NCBI RefSeq assembly: GCF_003952465.1
Contig: NZ_CP034448.1
Span: forward strand, 4,193,001-4,257,000
From: Mesorhizobium sp. M1B.F.Ca.ET.045.04.1.1
Lineage (GTDB): Bacteria; Pseudomonadota; Alphaproteobacteria; Rhizobiales; Rhizobiaceae
Direction: 5' to 3'
Length of the DNA stretch: 64,000 nt
Shown here: piece after piece, positions 59,947 through 64,000 of the stretch
How positions within the stretch are numbered: position 1 is the stretch's first letter
Layout of the letters: each line of letters opens with the position of its first letter
Notes under the pieces: generated by a model
What the model saw: the letters and a program-made list of their open reading frames with translations, nothing else
What the model was told of the DNA's origin: nothing
Database searches by the model: none
Made by a program: the position numbers and the translations under genes

Positions 59947-61343
59947 TGGATATCGCAGCGCTAAAGCGCGATCTCGAAGGGCTGAAGATCGACGACCATC
60001 CGGCAATCGTCCAGCAGAAGAGCCGCGACTTCTACTGGTACAGCCCGGTGCTCAAGCAGCAGCTCGATCATGTCGCCGGCGACCTGATCGTCACGCCGAA
60101 GAACGAGGCCGAGGTGATCCGCGTGCTCGCCGCCTGCCACCGGCACGGCGTTCCGGTCACGCCGCGCGGCAGCGGCACCGGCAATTACGGGCAGGCGATG
60201 CCGCTGTCGGGCGGTGTGGTGCTCAACCTCGCCGAGATGAATGAGGTCAAGGCGATCGCGCCCGGACGCGTGGTGACCGGGCCGGGCGCGGTGCTGGCCG
60301 ATATCGACAAGGCGACGCGCGCGCATTCCGCGCAGGAACTGCGCATGTCGCCGTCCACCTACAACACGGCCTCTATCGGCGGCTTCGTCGCCGGCGGCTC
60401 GGGCGGTGTCGGCTCGATCCGCTGGGGCGGGTTGCGCGACCTCGGCAATGTCATCCGGCTCAGGACCGTGACCATGGAGGCCGAGCCGCGCGTCATGGAG
60501 CTCACAGGCGAAGACGTGCTCAAGGTCATGCACGCCTATGGCACCAACGGCATCATCACCGAAGTCGAGATGCCGCTGACCGCCTCCTATGACTGGATCG
60601 ACGTCATCGTCGGCTTCGACGATTTCATGGATGCCGCCGGCTTCGGCAACGACCTCGCCATCCAGGACGGCATATTGGCGAAGCTGATCACGCCGATCGC
60701 GGCGCCCATCCCATATGACTATTTCAAGCGGCACCAGAGATTCTTCCGGCGCGAGCAGAGTATCGTGGTCTGCATGATCGCGCCGCATGCAATGGATGCG
60801 TTCGTCGCCTTCGTCCGCAGCGGCAAGGGCGAGATCGTGTTCCGGGCCGACCAGGAAGCCGATCTGAAGGGCCTGCCGCCCGCCTACGAGCTGACCTGGA
60901 ACCACACGACGCTGCGTGCCATCCGCGTCGATCCGACCATCACCTATCTGCAGGCGCGCTACCCGTCGCCGGACCATCTCGCGCACGTCAAGGCGATGGT
61001 CGACCGTTTCGGCGACGAGGTGCCGGCGCATCTCGAATTCATCCGCTTCGACGGAGCGATCGGCGCGGCAGGCCTGCCGCTGGTCCGCTTCACCACGGAA
61101 GAACGACTGGATGAGATCATCCGCATCCACGAGGACAATGGCTGCTGGATCTTCAACCCGCACCGCTACACGCTGGAAGAGGGCGGCATGAAGCGGACCG
61201 ACGATGTCCAGCTCGCCTTCAAACGCGAGACCGATCCACAAGGCCTGCTCAATCCTGGCAAGATGATCGCCTGGGAGAACGCGGATTACGACTACCGTTC
61301 CGGCAAGTCGTTCCTGTTCAAGGGGCTGCAAAAGGCGGGTTGA
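59943..61343 (+). CDS. FAD-binding oxidoreductase, GlcD/VAO type
   Basis: About 466 residues. The N-terminal PCMH FAD domain shows VPVTPRGSGTGNYGQAMPLS and TASIGGFVAGGSGGVGSIRW; the C-terminal cap ends with TDPQGLLNPGKMIAW, as in D-lactate/glycolate oxidase subunits. The substrate is unknown. It overlaps the deaminase gene by 4 bp, indicating that both act in one pathway. Confidence 0.88.
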   Translation: MMDIAALKRDLEGLKIDDHPAIVQQKSRDFYWYSPVLKQQLDHVAGDLIVTPKNEAEVIRVLAACHRHGVPVTPRGSGTGNYGQAMPLSGGVVLNLAEMNEVKAIAPGRVVTGPGAVLADIDKATRAHSAQELRMSPSTYNTASIGGFVAGGSGGVGSIRWGGLRDLGNVIRLRTVTMEAEPRVMELTGEDVLKVMHAYGTNGIITEVEMPLTASYDWIDVIVGFDDFMDAAGFGNDLAIQDGILAKLITPIAAPIPYDYFKRHQRFFRREQSIVVCMIAPHAMDAFVAFVRSGKGEIVFRADQEADLKGLPPAYELTWNHTTLRAIRVDPTITYLQARYPSPDHLAHVKAMVDRFGDEVPAHLEFIRFDGAIGAAGLPLVRFTTEERLDEIIRIHEDNGCWIFNPHRYTLEEGGMKRTDDVQLAFKRETDPQGLLNPGKMIAWENADYDYRSGKSFLFKGLQKAG

Positions 61344-61924
61344 TGAACGTCCTCGTGCTTTACGCTCACCCGGTGGAGACCAGCTTCAATGCCGGCCTGC
61401 ACAGGCTGATCGTAGAGCGGCTCTCCGCGGCAGGGCACGCGATCGACGACTGCGATCTCTACGCCGAGGATTTCGACCCACGGCTGACGCGGACGGAGCG
61501 GCTCGGCTACCACGACCAGCGCGGGCCGGCCGACGCGGTAGCGGGCTACGTCGAAAGGCTGCGCAAAGCCGAAGCGCTGGTGCTGTCCTTTCCGATCTGG
61601 AACTACGGCTATCCGGCGATCCTGAAAGGTTTTTTCGACCGCGTCTTCCTGCCCGGCGTCTCGTTCAAGCTCATCGACGGCAAGGTTCAGCCGACGCTGC
61701 ACAACATAAGCAAGCTCGCCGCCGTCACCACCTATGGCGGCAGCCGTTTCCGCGCCATGCTGATGGGCGATCCACCGCGCAAGGTGGTGAAGCGCATGCT
61801 GCGAGCCACCATCAAGCCGGGCGCTTCCGTCTCCTATCTCGCGCATTATTCGATGAATCTCTCGACCGACAAGACGCGCAAAGCCTTCATGGCGAAGGTG
61901 GCAGCCAGCATGGATCAATTCTGA
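61343..61924 (+). CDS. Flavodoxin-fold NAD(P)H dehydrogenase/quinone reductase, paralogue 1
   Basis: 193 residues. VLVLYAHPVETSFNAGLHRL is the N-terminal FMN/FAD phosphate loop of the KefF/MdaB/NQO family, and LVLSFPIWNYGYPAILKGFF forms the isoalloxazine-side loop. It follows the flavoprotein gene with a one-base overlap and is followed by a paralogue, overlapping by one base. Confidence 0.87.
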   Translation: MNVLVLYAHPVETSFNAGLHRLIVERLSAAGHAIDDCDLYAEDFDPRLTRTERLGYHDQRGPADAVAGYVERLRKAEALVLSFPIWNYGYPAILKGFFDRVFLPGVSFKLIDGKVQPTLHNISKLAAVTTYGGSRFRAMLMGDPPRKVVKRMLRATIKPGASVSYLAHYSMNLSTDKTRKAFMAKVAASMDQF

Positions 61925-62511
61925 TGCGCGTGCTGGTGGTCTATTGCCATCCGGTGCCCGAGAGCTATTGCGCCGCGATCCGTGACACCGCCGTCGAGGT
62001 GTTGAAGGGGAGAGGCTGGGATGTGCGGTTGCTCGATCTCTATGCCGAGAACTTCAATCCGGTGATGAGCTGCGAGGAGCGGCGCTCCTACAATGACCGC
62101 GCGCCGGACGACCCAGCACTCGAGCCGCATTTCGAACATCTGCAATGGGCCGAGGCGATCCTGTTCATCTACCCGACCTGGTGGTACGGCCTGCCGGCGA
62201 TGCTGAAGGGCTGGTTCGACCGTGTCTGGGCGACCGACATCGCCTTCAAGCTGCCTGCCGGCAAGGGCAGGATCACGTCGCTGATGAGGCATGTGACCAA
62301 GGTCGGCGTCATCACCACCTGCGGCGCGCCGACCTGGTGGAGCGTCGTCGTCGGCCAGCCGGAGCGCAAGACGATCCTGCGCGGCATGCGCGCGCTCTGC
62401 GCCACGCGCTGCCGGACGTTCTTCCTGGCGCACTATCTGATGGATTCCTCGACGCCGAAAAGCCGGGTGGCGTTTCTCGGCAAGGTAAGGGCGAGGCTGG
62501 AGAGGTTTTGA
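61924..62511 (+). CDS. Flavodoxin-fold NAD(P)H dehydrogenase/quinone reductase, paralogue 2
   Basis: 195 residues. VLVVYCHPVPESYCAAIRD, ILFIYPTWWYGLPAMLKGWF and VGVITTCGAPTWW match the same family. It is clearly related to the gene before it (LYAEDF/LYAENF, ILKGFFDRV/MLKGWFDRV) and probably arose by tandem duplication. The pair might form a heterodimer. Confidence 0.87.
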   Translation: MRVLVVYCHPVPESYCAAIRDTAVEVLKGRGWDVRLLDLYAENFNPVMSCEERRSYNDRAPDDPALEPHFEHLQWAEAILFIYPTWWYGLPAMLKGWFDRVWATDIAFKLPAGKGRITSLMRHVTKVGVITTCGAPTWWSVVVGQPERKTILRGMRALCATRCRTFFLAHYLMDSSTPKSRVAFLGKVRARLERF

Positions 62512-62523
62512 GTGCCGATCTTC

Positions 62524-62547
62524 CCTTCTCCCACAAGGGGGAGAAGG
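62524..62547. terminator. Hairpin between convergent genes
   Basis: CCTTCTCCC (62524-62532) and GGGAGAAGG (62539-62547) form a 9-bp stem with a 6-base loop in the 46-bp gap between convergent genes. No T-run follows. It resembles one arm of a Mesorhizobium-type repeat and could end both transcripts. Confidence 0.5.
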
Positions 62548-62557
62548 AAAGCCTGCG

Positions 62558-64000
62558 CTACATCCTTACCCGTTCCGCCTTCGGATCGTACATTGGCTTC
62601 AGCGATGCTTCCGCCTCGAACCGTTCTCCGGCGATCTCCACCTCGTAGGATGAGGCCAGAACCTCCGCCTCGCTCTCGCCCGCGCACGGCACATAGCCCA
62701 GGCCGATCGCGCCGCCGAGATGGTGGCCGTAATTGCCCGAGGTGATCGGGCCGACGATCTTGCCGTCGCGCAGGATCGCCTCATTGTGGAAGAGCAGGGG
62801 CTCAGGGTCCTTCAGGCGGAACTGCACCAGCCGGCGTGACAGGCCGGCTTCCTTTTTCCGCAGCACCGCGTCGCGGCCGATAAAGTCGGCTTTGCTCATC
62901 TTCACGGCGAAGCCGAGGCCGGCCTCCAGCACATTGTCCTCGTCGGTGATGTCGTGGCCGAAGTGGCGGAAGGCTTTTTCGATGCGGCAGGAATCGAGCG
63001 TATGCAGGCCGCAGAGCTTCAGGCCGATATCGACGCCGGCCTCCGCGATCGCTTCGAAGACGTGGGCCGCCTGCTCGGTCGAGACATAGAGCTCCCAGCC
63101 GAGCTCGCCGACATAGGTGACGCGGTGCGCGCGGGCGAGGCCCATGCCGATCTCGATCTCCTGGAAGGTGCCGAACGGATTGGCCTCGTTGGAGAAGTCG
63201 TTCGGGCTGACCTTCTGGATCAGTTTTCGCGCATCCGGACCCATCAGGCAGATGACGGCTTCGGCGGCGGTCACGTCGGTGATGACGACGAACTCGTCGG
63301 CGACGTGCCGCCTCAGCCAGACGAGATCGCGCTGCAAGGTGGCGCCGGGCACGACCAGGAAATAGGCCGTGTCCGACAGCCGCGTCACGGTGAGGTCGCT
63401 TTCGATGCCGCCCCGGGCGTTGAGCATCTGCGTGTAGACGATCCTGCCCGGCGCGACGTCCATGTCGTTGGCGCAGAGCCGCTGCAGGACGGCACAGGCA
63501 TCGCGGCCTTCGACGCGGATCTTGCCGAAAGAGGTCATGTCGAACAGGCCGACGCCGTTGCGCACGGCCAGATGCTCCTCGCACTGGTTGTCGAACCAGT
63601 TCTGTCGCTTCCAGGAATAGCGGTACTCGCGCTCCTGGCCGTCCCGGGCGAACCAGTTGGCGCGCTCCCAGCCCGCCACCTCGCCGAAGACGGCGCCTCG
63701 TGCTTTCAGGTGCTCGTGCAAGGGCGAGCGGCGCACGCCGCGCGATGTCGCCATCTGGCGATAGGGAAAATGGTCGGCATAGAGCAGGCCGAGCGTTTCC
63801 GAGACCCGTTCTTTCAGATAACGGCGGTTCTTCTGGAAGGGCTGGGCGCGGCGGATGTCGACCTCCCAGAGGTCGAAGGGCGCTTCGCCGTCGTTGATCC
63901 ACTGCGCCAGCGCCATGCCGGCGCCGCCTGAGGAGACAATGCCGATCGAATTGTAGCCGGTCGCCATCCAGTAGCCGGCGAGTTCCGGCGCCTCGCCGAG
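62558..64000 (-). CDS. Dimethylglycine/sarcosine dehydrogenase-like FAD protein with GcvT domain (5' part outside window)
   Basis: The C-terminal 480 or so residues of a protein of probably 800 or more. The frame is open to the right edge (LGEAPELAGYW before MATGYN). GIVSSGGAGMALAQWI is the end of the FAD-oxidase part; the rest is a folate-binding GcvT-type domain (GLFDMTSFGKIRVEGRDA, YVGELGWELYVSTEQAAHVF) and its C-terminal barrel (IVGPITSGNYGHHLGGAIGL). Family members demethylate N-methylglycines using folate. The ATG at 63967 is internal. Confidence 0.88.
   Translation of the reverse strand, partial: LGEAPELAGYWMATGYNSIGIVSSGGAGMALAQWINDGEAPFDLWEVDIRRAQPFQKNRRYLKERVSETLGLLYADHFPYRQMATSRGVRRSPLHEHLKARGAVFGEVAGWERANWFARDGQEREYRYSWKRQNWFDNQCEEHLAVRNGVGLFDMTSFGKIRVEGRDACAVLQRLCANDMDVAPGRIVYTQMLNARGGIESDLTVTRLSDTAYFLVVPGATLQRDLVWLRRHVADEFVVITDVTAAEAVICLMGPDARKLIQKVSPNDFSNEANPFGTFQEIEIGMGLARAHRVTYVGELGWELYVSTEQAAHVFEAIAEAGVDIGLKLCGLHTLDSCRIEKAFRHFGHDITDEDNVLEAGLGFAVKMSKADFIGRDAVLRKKEAGLSRRLVQFRLKDPEPLLFHNEAILRDGKIVGPITSGNYGHHLGGAIGLGYVPCAGESEAEVLASSYEVEIAGERFEAEASLKPMYDPKAERVRM

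Overview
The window is GC-rich DNA with tightly packed operons, frequent ATGA start/stop overlaps and a rhizobial gene order. It most resembles a chromosome segment of Mesorhizobium or a close relative (Hyphomicrobiales). The evidence is an oxygen-dependent (CobG/CobN-type) cobalamin pathway, an undivided nuoA-N operon followed by birA, rnj, mce, a DUF1467 gene, proS and lolCD, and several families of short palindromic repeats of the kind I associate with Mesorhizobium. The genus is an inference; no 16S rRNA gene is present.

Layout. (1) 2-9735: cobalamin synthesis. A minus-strand operon led by a cobalamin riboswitch runs DUF1636 gene, cobW, cobN, cobG, cobH, cobI, cobJ; cobK (5' end outside the window) converges on cobJ. 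cobG and cobN carry three copies of one palindromic repeat inside the coding sequence: two are read through in frame in cobN, in opposite orientations, and the third shifts the frame of cobG at a G homopolymer. (2) 9755-10978: a YcaQ-type DNA glycosylase. (3) 11312-27130: fourteen complex I genes, with an extra helix-hairpin-helix gene between nuoF and nuoG and the same domain fused to the end of NuoE. (4) 27135-34397: birA, rnj, mce, DUF1467, a probable small RNA on the minus strand, proS, lolC and lolD. (5) 34398-37587: palindromic repeats, a 28-residue membrane peptide, an M50 protease with a soluble N-terminal part, lipB behind a start-codon hairpin with a tiny upstream ORF, and tRNA-Leu(GAG). 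(6) 37755-42887: malate thiokinase mtkA/mtkB, malyl-CoA lyase and serine-glyoxylate aminotransferase under a NarL-type regulator with a degenerate receiver domain. (7) 43177-48907: mgtE, a MerR regulator, a methyltransferase/DUF1624 pair, an MFS transporter and chaC. (8) 48990-54006: a second cobalamin riboswitch, cbtB-cbtA (cobalt uptake), cobU, cobO, cobD, cobC and a small phosphatase. (9) 54022-64000: a probable nitrogen-compound uptake and catabolism locus with a creatininase-family hydrolase, RidA, an ABC importer behind a sigma-54 promoter, a cytosine/creatinine deaminase-like enzyme, a GlcD-like flavoprotein, two flavodoxin-fold reductases and a dimethylglycine/sarcosine dehydrogenase-like protein running off the right edge.

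How it fits together. The two riboswitches place most of the corrin pathway and cobalt import under one feedback signal. The serine-cycle module interconverts malate, glyoxylate, acetyl-CoA, serine and hydroxypyruvate. Region 9 is the best candidate for an undescribed pathway: its components suggest import, deamination, ring opening, oxidation and demethylation of a nitrogen heterocycle under nitrogen control, but the substrate cannot be read from the sequence.
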